A stretch of 11,383 nt of DNA, taken from assembly GCF_001557215.1 (NCBI RefSeq), contig NZ_LSJM01000095.1, forward strand, positions 1-11,383. Direction: 5' to 3'. Positions 4,779 to 11,383 of the stretch are shown here, in pieces. This DNA is from Sphingomonas sp. CCH9-E2 (lineage in GTDB: Bacteria; Pseudomonadota; Alphaproteobacteria; Sphingomonadales; Sphingomonadaceae). The position numbers and the translations under genes are program-made. The notes below the pieces were generated by a model that searched no databases, was not told where the DNA came from, and saw only the letters and a program-made list of their open reading frames with translations. Within the stretch, counting starts at the first letter, position 1. The number at the start of each line of letters is the position of its first letter.

Positions 4779-7520
4779 TTAGGCCGCGCTCGCGAACTCG
4801 CCCTGCCCCGCGGTTGCGTCGAGCAGGCGGCGTTCGAGCGACTTCAGGCGCAGAACCGCGGTGATCTTGTCGCCAGTCAGGTCGGTGACATAGAAGGTAT
4901 CGACCGCGCGCTCGCCATAGGTGGCCACATGCGCGCTGTGGATCGTCACCTTCGACTGGAACAGCGCATAGGCGAGGTGGTGGAGCAAGGCCGGGCGGTC
5001 GCGCGCCTGCACCTCGATCACGGTGAAGCGGTTCGATGCCTTGTTGTCGATCAGCACGTTTGGCTCGATCGTGAAGGCGTCGGCGCGCAGGCGGGGCAAT
5101 GGCTTGGCGGCGAGGCGTTCGGTGAGCTTGGCGCGGTTCGCCAGCGCCTCGGCAATGCCGGTCTCGATCCGGGCGAGCTGGCCGGGATCGTCGAACGGGC
5201 GGCCCAGTGGGTCCTGAACCAGGAAATTGTCGAGCGCCATGCCGTCGCGCGTGGTGTGGATGCGCGCGTCGATGATGTTGCCGCCCGCCGCATGGATCGC
5301 GCCGGCGATGCGGTAGAACAGGCCGGCATGGTCGGCGGCATAGACGGTGACGAGCGTCGCGCCGCGATCGGGATAGACCGTCGCCTCGACCGAGAGCTGC
5401 GCGTCACCCGCGCGGGTGATGAAGCGGGCATTGCGTTCGATCACATCCTCGGGCTCCGCCACCCAATAGGGGTCGGCGAGGCGGCGGACGAAACCGCTGG
5501 TGTCGCCGCCGATCGCCTGTGCCAGCGCGGCCTGTTTAGCCGCGATCCGCTCACCGCGCCCGCGCTGCTTGTGGCCGAGGCGCAGCACTTCCTCGGCGCT
5601 TTCGAACAGGTTGGTGAGCAGCTGGCGCTTCCACCCGTTCCACACGCCGGGGCCGACCGCGCGGATATCGACCACGGTCAGGATCAGCAGCATCATCAGC
5701 CGCTGGGGCGATTGCACCACTTCGGCAAAGTCGAGGATCGTCTTGAAGTCGCTGAGGTCGCGCTTGAACGCGGTGGCCGACATCAGCAGGTGATAGCGGA
5801 CCAGCCACGACACCGTCTCGGTCTCCGCCGCGGTCAGGCCGAAGCGCGGGCCGAGCTTGAGCGCGATCTCTGCGCCGATCACGCTGTGATCGCCGCCGCG
5901 CCCCTTGGCAATGTCGTGCAGCAGGACCGAGACATAGAGCGCGCGGCGCGAGGCGACCTGATCGAGGATGCCGCTGGCGAGCGGGTGATCCTCCTTGAGG
6001 TCGCCCTTTTCGATGCGGTTGAGCAAGCCGACGGCGCGGATCGTGTGTTCGTCCACCGTGAAATGATGGTACATGTCGAACTGCATCTGCGCGACGACAC
6101 GGCCGAAGTCCGGCACGAACTGGCCGAACACCCCGGCCTCGTTCATCCAGCGCAGCACGGTTTCGGGATCGCGCGGGGACGTCAGCACGTCCATGAACAG
6201 CGCATTGGCGCGCGGGTCGTCGCGCCAGTCGGCGATCAGCTTGGCATCGCGGTTGGCGGCGCGCATCGCGAGCGGGTGGACTTCGAGCTTGTGCAAATCG
6301 GCGAGCTGGAACAGCTCGACCAGCCGCACCGGGTCTTCGCGGAAGAAATCGTCGTTCGGCAGGGCGAGGCGGCCGCGATCGAGCACGAAGCCCTTGAGCT
6401 TGCGGGGGCTGCGGCGGATGCGGGGAAGGCCGAAGCGGCTGCCGCGCGCGGCAAACTTCTCGTCCAGATGCGCGAGGAAGACGCCGGTGAGGTCGCCCAC
6501 CATCTTCGCCTGCAGGAAGTAGAAGTGCATGAAGCGCTCGACCTTCGACTTGCCCGGGCGGTCGGCGTAGCGCATCCGCTCCGCGATCTCGCGCTGATAG
6601 TCGAAGGTCAGGCGGTCCTCGCCGCGCCCGGCGAGGTTGTGGAGATGACAGCGCACCGCCCACAGGAAATTCTCGGCGCGGCGGAACTGGCGGTATTCGA
6701 GCTTGGTGAGCAGCCCGACCTCGACCAGATCGGCGGGTTCGCGCACGCCATGCGCGTATTTGCCGATCCAGAACAGGGTGTGGAGGTCGCGCAGGCCGCC
6801 CTTGCCCTCCTTGACGTTCGGCTCGACGACATAGCGGCTGTCGCCCATCTTGCGGTGGCGCTCGTCACGCTCGGCAAGTTTCTGCGCGATGAAGTCGCGC
6901 GCGCTGCCATTCTGGATTTCCGCCTTGAAGCGCGCGGCAGCCTCGTCATAGAGCGCGGTGTCGCCCCAGATGTAGCGTGCTTCGAGCAACGCGGTGCGGA
7001 CGGTGATGTCGCCGCGCGCTTCCCGCACCATTTCGTCGAGCGAGCGCGAGCTGTGGCCGACCTTGAGCCCCATGTCCCATAGCGAATAGAGCATCGATTC
7101 GATGACCTGCTCGCTCCACCCGGTCTGCTTCCAGGGCGTGATGAAGCCGATATCGACATCGCTGTGCGGCGCCATTTCGCCGCGCCCATAGCCGCCGACC
7201 GCGATTAGCGTCATGCGTTCGGCGGTGCTGGGGTTGCTGTTGGGATAGAGGCGGGTGAGGGTGAAGTCCCACAGGGTGCGCAGCAGCTGATCCATCAGGA
7301 ACGCGCCGCTGGCCGCGCTTTCATGGCCCTTGGCGGGCTGTTCGATCAGGCGGCGGGCGATTTCGGCGCGGCCGGATTCGAGTGCCTGTTTGAGCCGGAG
7401 CGCGGCGGCCTGACGCAGCCGCATCGCATCGGGCGCATCGAGCGCGGCGAGATCGTCCGCCAGCGCCCGCCGGTCGACGATCGCGCGGCGGTGGGGGATG
7501 GAGTCAAAGCGGCCGGACAT
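4779..7520 (-). CDS. glnD: Bifunctional [protein-PII] uridylyltransferase / uridylyl-removing enzyme
   Basis: GlnD senses glutamine. It adds UMP to PII (GlnB/GlnK) when nitrogen is scarce and removes it when glutamine is abundant, thereby setting the state of nitrogen assimilation. The 913-residue product has all expected domains. The nucleotidyltransferase motif is AVGGYGRGEMAPHSDVDIGF at 107-126, with metal-binding D121 and D123. A helical domain follows, then the HD phosphohydrolase with HHFTVDEHT (485-493), LLHDIAKG (533-540; H535, D536) and GGDHSVIGAE (542-551). Two C-terminal ACT domains that bind glutamine lie at about 720-800 and 832-905. I chose the ATG at 7520 because it begins MSGRFDSIPHRRAIVDRRAL and gives the family's usual length. 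Upstream ATGs at 7568 and 7625 fall inside a palindromic repeat. The leader is C-rich with no clear Shine-Dalgarno. A repeat separates the gene from grpE. Confidence 0.95.
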   Translation of the reverse strand: MSGRFDSIPHRRAIVDRRALADDLAALDAPDAMRLRQAAALRLKQALESGRAEIARRLIEQPAKGHESAASGAFLMDQLLRTLWDFTLTRLYPNSNPSTAERMTLIAVGGYGRGEMAPHSDVDIGFITPWKQTGWSEQVIESMLYSLWDMGLKVGHSSRSLDEMVREARGDITVRTALLEARYIWGDTALYDEAAARFKAEIQNGSARDFIAQKLAERDERHRKMGDSRYVVEPNVKEGKGGLRDLHTLFWIGKYAHGVREPADLVEVGLLTKLEYRQFRRAENFLWAVRCHLHNLAGRGEDRLTFDYQREIAERMRYADRPGKSKVERFMHFYFLQAKMVGDLTGVFLAHLDEKFAARGSRFGLPRIRRSPRKLKGFVLDRGRLALPNDDFFREDPVRLVELFQLADLHKLEVHPLAMRAANRDAKLIADWRDDPRANALFMDVLTSPRDPETVLRWMNEAGVFGQFVPDFGRVVAQMQFDMYHHFTVDEHTIRAVGLLNRIEKGDLKEDHPLASGILDQVASRRALYVSVLLHDIAKGRGGDHSVIGAEIALKLGPRFGLTAAETETVSWLVRYHLLMSATAFKRDLSDFKTILDFAEVVQSPQRLMMLLILTVVDIRAVGPGVWNGWKRQLLTNLFESAEEVLRLGHKQRGRGERIAAKQAALAQAIGGDTSGFVRRLADPYWVAEPEDVIERNARFITRAGDAQLSVEATVYPDRGATLVTVYAADHAGLFYRIAGAIHAAGGNIIDARIHTTRDGMALDNFLVQDPLGRPFDDPGQLARIETGIAEALANRAKLTERLAAKPLPRLRADAFTIEPNVLIDNKASNRFTVIEVQARDRPALLHHLAYALFQSKVTIHSAHVATYGERAVDTFYVTDLTGDKITAVLRLKSLERRLLDATAGQGEFASAA

Positions 7521-7564
7521 GGGGAGGAGATAGGGGAGGTCGCGCGGTCGCGCTACCTCGTTCG

Positions 7565-7668
7565 TCATCCCGGCCTTGTGCCGGGATCCACCGGGCGGCA
7601 GGTGCGATGCCCGAGCCGCGATCACCGGGCGCGCGGCGCAGTGGACCCCGGCACAAGGCCGGGGGTGA
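7565..7668. repeat. Palindromic intergenic repeat between grpE and glnD
   Basis: This 104-base inverted repeat has a left arm at 7565-7590 (TCATCCCGGCCTTGTGCCGG then GATCCA) and a right arm at 7642-7668 (TGGACCCCGGCACAAGGCCG then GGGGTGA). The arms are complementary over nearly their whole length. Each arm also folds alone as CCCGGC-CTTGT-GCCGGG. The core is related to the repeats at 3807 and 4688 (CCCGG, CTTG, CCGGG), but the loop and centre differ, so it is a sister subfamily. It starts 11 bases past the grpE stop and ends 44 bases before the glnD start. It could attenuate or process the message between the two genes. Confidence 0.85.
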
Positions 7669-7679
7669 CTAACCGAGGA

Positions 7680-8228
7680 TCAATCCGGCTTCTTCGCGAC
7701 GCCCACCAGTGCCGGGCGGAGCAGGCGGTCGCGGATCATGTAGCCCGACTGGATTTCCTGCACGATCGTGCCGGGTTCGGCGTCGGCGCTCGGCACTTCC
7801 ATCATCGCCTGGTGGCGATTGGGGTCGAGCGCTTCGCCGAGCGCGCTGATCTTCGAGATGCCGTGGCGGGCGAAGACGCTGTCGAGTTCGCGCCCGGTGG
7901 CTTCGAGGCCGGTGATCAGCCCCTTCATCTTGTCGTCCTCGCGCAGCTCCTCCGGGATTGCGGCGAGTGCGCGGCCGAGATTATCGGCGACCGAGAGGAT
8001 ATCGCGGGCAAAGCCGGTGGCGGCATAGTTGCGCGCGTCCTCGGCCTCCTTCTGCGCGCGGCGCAGCAGGTTCTGCGCCTCGGCGCGGGCGTAGAGCGTT
8101 GCGGACTTGGCTTCGGCGAGTTCCGCCTCGAGCGCGGCGATGCGGTCCTGTTCGGCCACTTCGGGGGCGGCCTCTGCGGTTTCCTGACGGAGGTCTTCGG
8201 TCGCTTCGGTCTTGGGTTCTTCGGTCAT
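7680..8228 (-). CDS. grpE: Nucleotide exchange factor GrpE
   Basis: GrpE speeds ADP release from DnaK and so resets the Hsp70 cycle. The 182-residue protein matches the usual bacterial length. It has an acidic, poorly ordered N-terminus (1-25), then a long coiled-coil helix (about 27-65) and a four-helix dimer segment with ARDILSVADNLGRAL (74-88). The C-terminal beta-wing that contacts DnaK runs from HGISKI (122-127) through DPNRHQAMMEVPS to PGTIVQEIQSGYMIRDRLLRPALVGVAK (152-179). The ATG follows the hrcA stop by 24 bases and has AGGA three to four bases upstream, which is rather close. It is almost certainly co-transcribed with hrcA. A palindromic repeat follows the stop. Confidence 0.97.
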   Translation of the reverse strand: MTEEPKTEATEDLRQETAEAAPEVAEQDRIAALEAELAEAKSATLYARAEAQNLLRRAQKEAEDARNYAATGFARDILSVADNLGRALAAIPEELREDDKMKGLITGLEATGRELDSVFARHGISKISALGEALDPNRHQAMMEVPSADAEPGTIVQEIQSGYMIRDRLLRPALVGVAKKPD

Positions 8229-8252
8229 GGTTCCTGCGTGTTTTCTTATGGT

Positions 8253-9296
8253 TCAGGCCAACAATCTGGCCAGGGTCGATGCCGTGAAATCCACCATGGG
8301 CACGACGCGCGCATAGTTCAACCGGGTCGGGCCGATAACCCCCACCACGCCGACGACGCGGCCGTCCATCGCGCGCACCGGCTTGGCGATGACCGAGGAG
8401 CCGGAGAGGGCGAACAGCTTGTTCTCGCTGCCGATGAAGATGCGGGCGGCGTCGGCCTCCCGCGCGCTGTCGAGCAGGCGGGCGATTTCCTCCTTGCCCT
8501 CCAGCTCGTCGAGCAGGCGGGTGACGCGGTCGAGATCCTCGGCCAGTGCGGATTCGAGCAGGCGGCCCTGACCGCGCACGATCAGCACCGGGCGATCGTC
8601 GCCATCCTGCGACCAGACCGCGAGACCGCGCTCGACCAGGGTGCGGGCAGCATCGTCGAGCGCGGCGCGTTCGCTGGCGATCTGGTTCGCGATGCGCGCG
8701 CGGGCCTGCGAGAGCGTCAGGCCGCCGAGCGTGGCGGTGAGGTAGTTGGCGGCCTGTTCGAGCGTCGCGGGGGGCAGGCCGGGGGGCAGCTCGACCACGC
8801 GATTCTCGACCGACCCGTCCTCGCCCACCAGCACCGCGAGCGCGCGGTCGTTGCCCAAGGGCACGAAGCCGAACTGGCGCAGCACGCGCTCCGCCTTGGG
8901 CACCAGCACCATACCGGCACAGGCCGAGAGGCCGGACAGCGCGGCGGTGGTGGCGGCGAGCGCCTCCTCCACCGGGCCGCGCGCGTCGGCGCGCGCCTCG
9001 ATCGCGGCGCGTTCCTCCGCCGAGGGCTCGTTGGCCTGCATCATGCCGTCGACGAACAGGCGCAGGCCAAGCTCGGTCGGCATCCGCCCCGCGCTGGTAT
9101 GCGGCGCGGCGAGCAGGCCGAGCTCCTCCAGATCCTGCATCACGTTGCGGATCGATGCGGGGGAGAGGTTGAGGCCGGGAGCACGCGAGATGGTGCGCGA
9201 CCCGACCGGCTGGCCCGCGTCGAGATAGGATTCGACCACGACGCGGAAGATGTCGCGGGCGCGGTCGGTCAGCTCGGTGATCGGTGGGGTGGTCAC
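8253..9296 (-). CDS. hrcA: Heat-inducible transcription repressor HrcA
   Basis: HrcA represses chaperone operons (typically groESL) by binding CIRCE inverted repeats, and it requires GroEL for activity. The 347-residue product has an N-terminal winged helix-turn-helix (about 8-75) with the diagnostic VGSRTIS (31-37), LSPASIRNVMQDLEELGLL (44-62) and PHTSAGRMPTELGLRLFVD (65-83). Then come the GAF-like domain and the C-terminal dimerisation region ending VVGVVGVIGPTRLNYARVVPMVDFTA. The start is GTG at 9296, which gives TTPPITELTDRARDIFR, the natural family N-terminus. No ATG or Shine-Dalgarno is available. A promoter lies only seven bases upstream, suggesting a leaderless message. I see no CIRCE (TTAGCACTC-N9-GAGTGCTAA) upstream, so this unit is probably not self-repressed. 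grpE follows. Confidence 0.96.
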   Translation of the reverse strand: MTTPPITELTDRARDIFRVVVESYLDAGQPVGSRTISRAPGLNLSPASIRNVMQDLEELGLLAAPHTSAGRMPTELGLRLFVDGMMQANEPSAEERAAIEARADARGPVEEALAATTAALSGLSACAGMVLVPKAERVLRQFGFVPLGNDRALAVLVGEDGSVENRVVELPPGLPPATLEQAANYLTATLGGLTLSQARARIANQIASERAALDDAARTLVERGLAVWSQDGDDRPVLIVRGQGRLLESALAEDLDRVTRLLDELEGKEEIARLLDSAREADAARIFIGSENKLFALSGSSVIAKPVRAMDGRVVGVVGVIGPTRLNYARVVPMVDFTASTLARLLA

Positions 9297-9303
9297 GAAT
9301 GCG

Positions 9304-9331
9304 AATGTAGCGTGTTGGCGCGTGCTCTCAA
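9304..9331 (-). promoter_or_regulatory. Predicted sigma70-type promoter for hrcA-grpE
   Basis: On the minus strand, TTGAGA (9331-9326; five of six matches to TTGACA), a 16-base spacer and TACATT (9309-9304; four of six matches to TATAAT) precede the GTG of hrcA by seven bases. Standard spacing puts +1 at about 9297-9300, so the 5' leader would be 0-4 bases. The -35 box overlaps the TGA of the upstream lipoprotein gene. There is no sigma32-like CCCCAT at the right distance from the CTTGAG. Prediction only. Confidence 0.55.
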
Positions 9332-9840
9332 GGCCGCTCCCCGATCAGCGGGGCAAGGGCCGGGATCAGGTCGGGGGCGTTGCCGATGGCGTCGGCCATG
9401 GCACGGTTCGCCTCCATGTCGCAGCCGAAATAATAGTCGAGGCGGCTGGTGCGCGCGTCGGCATATTCCCAGCGCAGTTCCACGCTCGGCAGATCCGTGG
9501 CGGCAACCTTGCATTCTGGCTTTCCGGGGACGATCTCCCGTTCGGTCTCGGGCGCGGGGCGGAAACGCGACAGGGCAGCGACGAAACGATCATATTCGAC
9601 GCGCGTCAGACGGAATTGGCGGGTGCCGGTGACGCTGGTGTGCTTGCGGCCCTCGAACGTCCCGGTCCCGTCGCTGGAAATGCTGAAGTGGTAGACCGGG
9701 CACGCGCCAAAGCAGGGGCCGGTCGTGTATTCGATCGACGTCACAGCGTCCGCCCCTAGACCGGGCGTGTTCGGCGCGGGGGTGCGTGCGCAGCCGGCCA
9801 CCGCAAGCCCCAGCACCATGATCCATCCAAGCCGTTTCAT
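9328..9840 (-). CDS. Small lipoprotein with DUF6438-like domain
   Basis: The 170-residue protein begins MKRLGWIMVLGLAVAGC. The positive n-region, hydrophobic stretch and lipobox VAGC (14-17) predict lipid attachment at C17 and export to the periplasmic face of a membrane. The mature part has TTGPCFGACPVYHFSI (39-54). This CFG.CP.Y signature is what I associate with DUF6438, a family of unknown function. Cysteines C43 and C47 in the motif, plus C110 and C140, could form disulfides. The reading frame stays open upstream to 10143, but that extension overlaps rph. The ATG at 9840 has GGAG seven bases upstream and starts a perfect signal sequence, so it is the real start. The gene ends 31 bases before hrcA, on the same strand, and is divergent from rph. 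The lipoprotein call is strong; family membership is from memory. Confidence 0.85.
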   Translation of the reverse strand: MKRLGWIMVLGLAVAGCARTPAPNTPGLGADAVTSIEYTTGPCFGACPVYHFSISSDGTGTFEGRKHTSVTGTRQFRLTRVEYDRFVAALSRFRPAPETEREIVPGKPECKVAATDLPSVELRWEYADARTSRLDYYFGCDMEANRAMADAIGNAPDLIPALAPLIGERP

Positions 9841-9930
9841 GCGATTTCTCCGACGGAGCGAAGCGTCAGACTGGCGCGTTGGTTCCCGTGCGTCTAGGTC
9901 CGCTGCGAAACGAACCTTGGAGAATACCCT
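9841..9930. promoter_or_regulatory. Divergent promoter region between the lipoprotein gene and rph
   Basis: These 90 bases must hold promoters for both directions. The ribosome binding sites are clear: GGAG on the minus strand (9851-9848) for the lipoprotein gene and GGAG on the plus strand (9919-9922), eight bases before the rph ATG. I could not find a -35/-10 pair with acceptable spacing for either gene, and no operator-like inverted repeat stands out apart from a weak GACG/CGTC stem near 9852-9867. Confidence 0.5.
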
Positions 9931-10647
9931 ATGCGCCCCAGCGGCCGCGCCCCCGATCAGATGCGTGCGATCAGCATCGAACCGAACTTCACCATCCATG
10001 CCGAGGGATCGGTGCTGGTGAGTTTCGGCAATACCAAGGTGCTGGTGACCGCGAGCGTCGAGGAGCGGGTGCCGCCGTTCCTGCGCGGCAAGGGCGAGGG
10101 CTGGGTCACGGCCGAATATGGCATGCTGCCCCGCGCGACGCATACGCGCGGCAGCCGCGAGGCGGCGAAGGGCAAGCAGTCGGGGCGGACGCAGGAGATT
10201 CAGCGGCTGATCGGGCGATCCTTGCGCGCGGTGACCGACCTCAAGGCGCTGGGCGAGCGCCAGATCACGCTGGATTGCGACGTGATCCAGGCCGATGGCG
10301 GCACGCGCACGGCGGCGATCAGCGGGGCGTGGGTCGCGCTGCGGCTCGCGGTCGACAGACTGATCGCCGAGGGCAAGCTGACCGGCGATCCGATCACGCA
10401 GCAGGTCGCGGCGGTGTCGTGCGGGATCTATCAGGGCACGCCCGTGCTCGACCTCGATTATGACGAGGACAGTGCGGCGGATGCGGATGCGAACTTCGTG
10501 CTGCTGGCGGACGGCAAGATCGCCGAGGCGCAGGCGACCGCCGAGGGCGCGACCTATGACGAGGAAGGCCTGCTGCGGCTGCTGCGTCTCGCGCGGATCG
10601 GCTGCGGCGAGATTTTCGCGGCGCAGCTGAAGGCGGCGGGCCGGTGA
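9931..10647 (+). CDS. rph: Ribonuclease PH
   Basis: RNase PH is a phosphate-dependent 3'-5' exoribonuclease that trims tRNA precursors to the mature 3' end, using phosphate as the nucleophile. The 238-residue length is typical. Visible motifs are [11 protein letters not shown] at the N-terminus; [16 protein letters not shown] (85-100) with R86; the phosphate-binding [13 protein letters not shown] (122-134) with T125 and R126; and the metal-binding acidic cluster [17 protein letters not shown] (174-190) with D178, D180, D184 and D186. This is an intact enzyme, unlike the frameshifted rph of some Escherichia coli K-12 lines. GGAG lies 8 bases before the ATG. The stop overlaps the GTG start of rdgB, so the two form an operon. 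Confidence 0.97.
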   Translation: MRPSGRAPDQMRAISIEPNFTIHAEGSVLVSFGNTKVLVTASVEERVPPFLRGKGEGWVTAEYGMLPRATHTRGSREAAKGKQSGRTQEIQRLIGRSLRAVTDLKALGERQITLDCDVIQADGGTRTAAISGAWVALRLAVDRLIAEGKLTGDPITQQVAAVSCGIYQGTPVLDLDYDEDSAADADANFVLLADGKIAEAQATAEGATYDEEGLLRLLRLARIGCGEIFAAQLKAAGR

Positions 10648-11312
10648 GCGGCGAGGGCGATACCCCGCAGGCGATCCGCAAGCTCCAGCCGGGCAAGCTG
10701 GTCATCGCCAGCCATAATGAAGGCAAGGTGCGCGAGATTCGCGAGCTGCTCGCCCCCTATGGCATCGAGCCGATCAGCGCGGCGTCGCTGGACCTGCCCG
10801 AGCCGGAAGAGACCGGCACGACCTTCGTCGCCAATGCCGAGCTGAAGGCAATGCAGGCGGCTGACCTGTCGGGGCTGCCCGCGCTCGCCGATGACAGCGG
10901 GCTGTGCGTCGAGGCGCTGGGCGGCGATCCGGGGATTTTCTCGGCGCGCTGGGGGCTGGCCGATCCGGGGATTGCGGGGCTGGAGCCGGTGGCCGGTGAG
11001 GGCCGCGACTTCGACCTGGCGATGCGGCGGGTGAACGAAAAGCTCGACGCGCTGCCCGAGGGGACGTCGCGCGCCGCGCATTTCGTGTGCGCGCTGGCGC
11101 TGGCGTGGCCCGACGGGCATGTCGAATGGTTCGAGGGGCGGGTCGATGGCACACTGATCTGGCCGCCGCGCGGGGACAAGGGCTTTGGCTATGACCCGAT
11201 GTTCGTGCCCGAGGGGCATGAGCGCAGCTTTGGCGAGATGAACCCTGCGGCGAAGCACGCGATGAGCCATCGCGCCGATGCGTTCGCGCAGCTGGTCGCA
11301 GCGGTGTTCTAA
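10644..11312 (+). CDS. rdgB: XTP/dITP diphosphatase (RdgB/HAM1 family)
   Basis: The enzyme hydrolyses ITP, dITP and XTP to monophosphates plus pyrophosphate, keeping deaminated purines out of DNA and RNA. The 222-residue product has the full motif set. These are the nucleotide-binding [10 protein letters not shown] (23-32); [14 protein letters not shown] (56-69); ADDSGL (82-87) with the catalytic/metal Asp; GIFSARW (97-103); EGRVDG (164-169); [13 protein letters not shown] (179-191); and the terminal [11 protein letters not shown] (204-214). The start is GTG at 10644, overlapping the rph TGA as GTGA. No ATG exists before the conserved core, so GTG with translational coupling is the best choice. 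A GGCGG upstream could help. Pairing with rph is common in alphaproteobacteria. No terminator is visible in the 71 bases after the stop. Confidence 0.96.
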   Translation: MSGEGDTPQAIRKLQPGKLVIASHNEGKVREIRELLAPYGIEPISAASLDLPEPEETGTTFVANAELKAMQAADLSGLPALADDSGLCVEALGGDPGIFSARWGLADPGIAGLEPVAGEGRDFDLAMRRVNEKLDALPEGTSRAAHFVCALALAWPDGHVEWFEGRVDGTLIWPPRGDKGFGYDPMFVPEGHERSFGEMNPAAKHAMSHRADAFAQLVAAVF

Positions 11313-11383
11313 AGTCGTTTTCAGTATGGCGGCACCGGCCCGCTCCCCCACCCGGCCACCCATAGAATACACTGTCGTTGGGT

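Noticed and set aside
4701..7082. 793-codon open frame on the plus strand opposite glnD
   Set aside because: It is antisense to a fully motif-supported glnD. Its translation has no recognisable domains and is typical of antisense frames in GC-rich genes.
7521..7625. Extended glnD start at 7625 or 7568
   Set aside because: Both ATGs lie within or at the edge of a dispersed palindromic repeat, and the added residues do not resemble GlnD. The ATG at 7520 gives the expected N-terminus and length.
7323..9632. 769-codon open frame on the plus strand opposite hrcA and grpE
   Set aside because: It spans several real minus-strand genes and a palindromic repeat, has no motifs, and arises from high-GC codon bias.
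9841..9930. Sigma70 promoter for rph from TTGGTT and TAGGTC
   Set aside because: The spacer would be only 10 bases, too short for a functional -35/-10 pair.
9841..10143. Longer version of the lipoprotein gene starting at 10143
   Set aside because: It would overlap rph on the opposite strand and bury a clear lipoprotein signal sequence. The internal ATG has an ideal ribosome binding site.
10554..11372. 272-codon open frame on the minus strand opposite rdgB
   Set aside because: It lies antisense to rdgB, whose catalytic motifs are all present. It has no family signature of its own.
1..11383. CRISPR arrays, tRNA or rRNA genes, insertion sequences, prophage or toxin-antitoxin genes
   Set aside because: I saw no regularly spaced repeats, no tRNA cloverleaf with its conserved TTCGA loop, no transposase motifs and no such genes on either strand.

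Overview
The window looks like an ordinary housekeeping stretch of a GC-rich alphaproteobacterial chromosome, most likely from the Sphingomonadaceae (Sphingomonas or a relative). This placement rests on three things: strong G/C bias at third codon positions; gene neighbourhoods familiar from that group (hrcA-grpE facing away from rph-rdgB); and dispersed palindromic repeats built on a CCCGG-CTTGA-CCGGG core. It is inference, since no database comparison was possible. I found no undescribed defence, mobile or biosynthetic system. The unusual items are start-codon choices, leader architecture, gene coupling and repeat structure.

Layout. Plus-strand block 1 (139-3652) holds thrS (threonyl-tRNA synthetase), a rho-independent terminator, infC (initiation factor IF-3) that appears to start at a non-canonical AUA, and a secreted GH16 glycoside hydrolase whose ATG overlaps the infC stop. 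A 390-base convergent intergenic region (3653-4042) has no gene but carries three different palindromic or repeat-like elements. The minus-strand block (9840 down to 4043) is, in transcription order, a small DUF6438-like lipoprotein, hrcA, grpE, glnD, a VOC/glyoxalase-fold protein and a 66-residue single-pass membrane protein. The last of these was hidden inside a longer reading frame. Palindromic repeats lie between grpE and glnD and between glnD and the VOC gene. Plus-strand block 2 (9931-11312) is rph (RNase PH) overlapping rdgB (ITP/XTP pyrophosphatase), divergent from the lipoprotein gene across 90 bases. The last 71 bases (11313-11383) contain nothing I can identify.

How the genes relate. 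thrS and infC serve translation, rph tRNA 3'-end maturation, rdgB nucleotide-pool cleaning, hrcA-grpE heat-shock control and the DnaK cycle, and glnD nitrogen signalling through PII. The GH16 enzyme, lipoprotein, VOC protein and small membrane protein are accessory. A sigma70-like promoter sits so close to the GTG of hrcA that its mRNA is predicted to be leaderless or nearly so. The same promoter could drive hrcA-grpE independently of the upstream lipoprotein gene.
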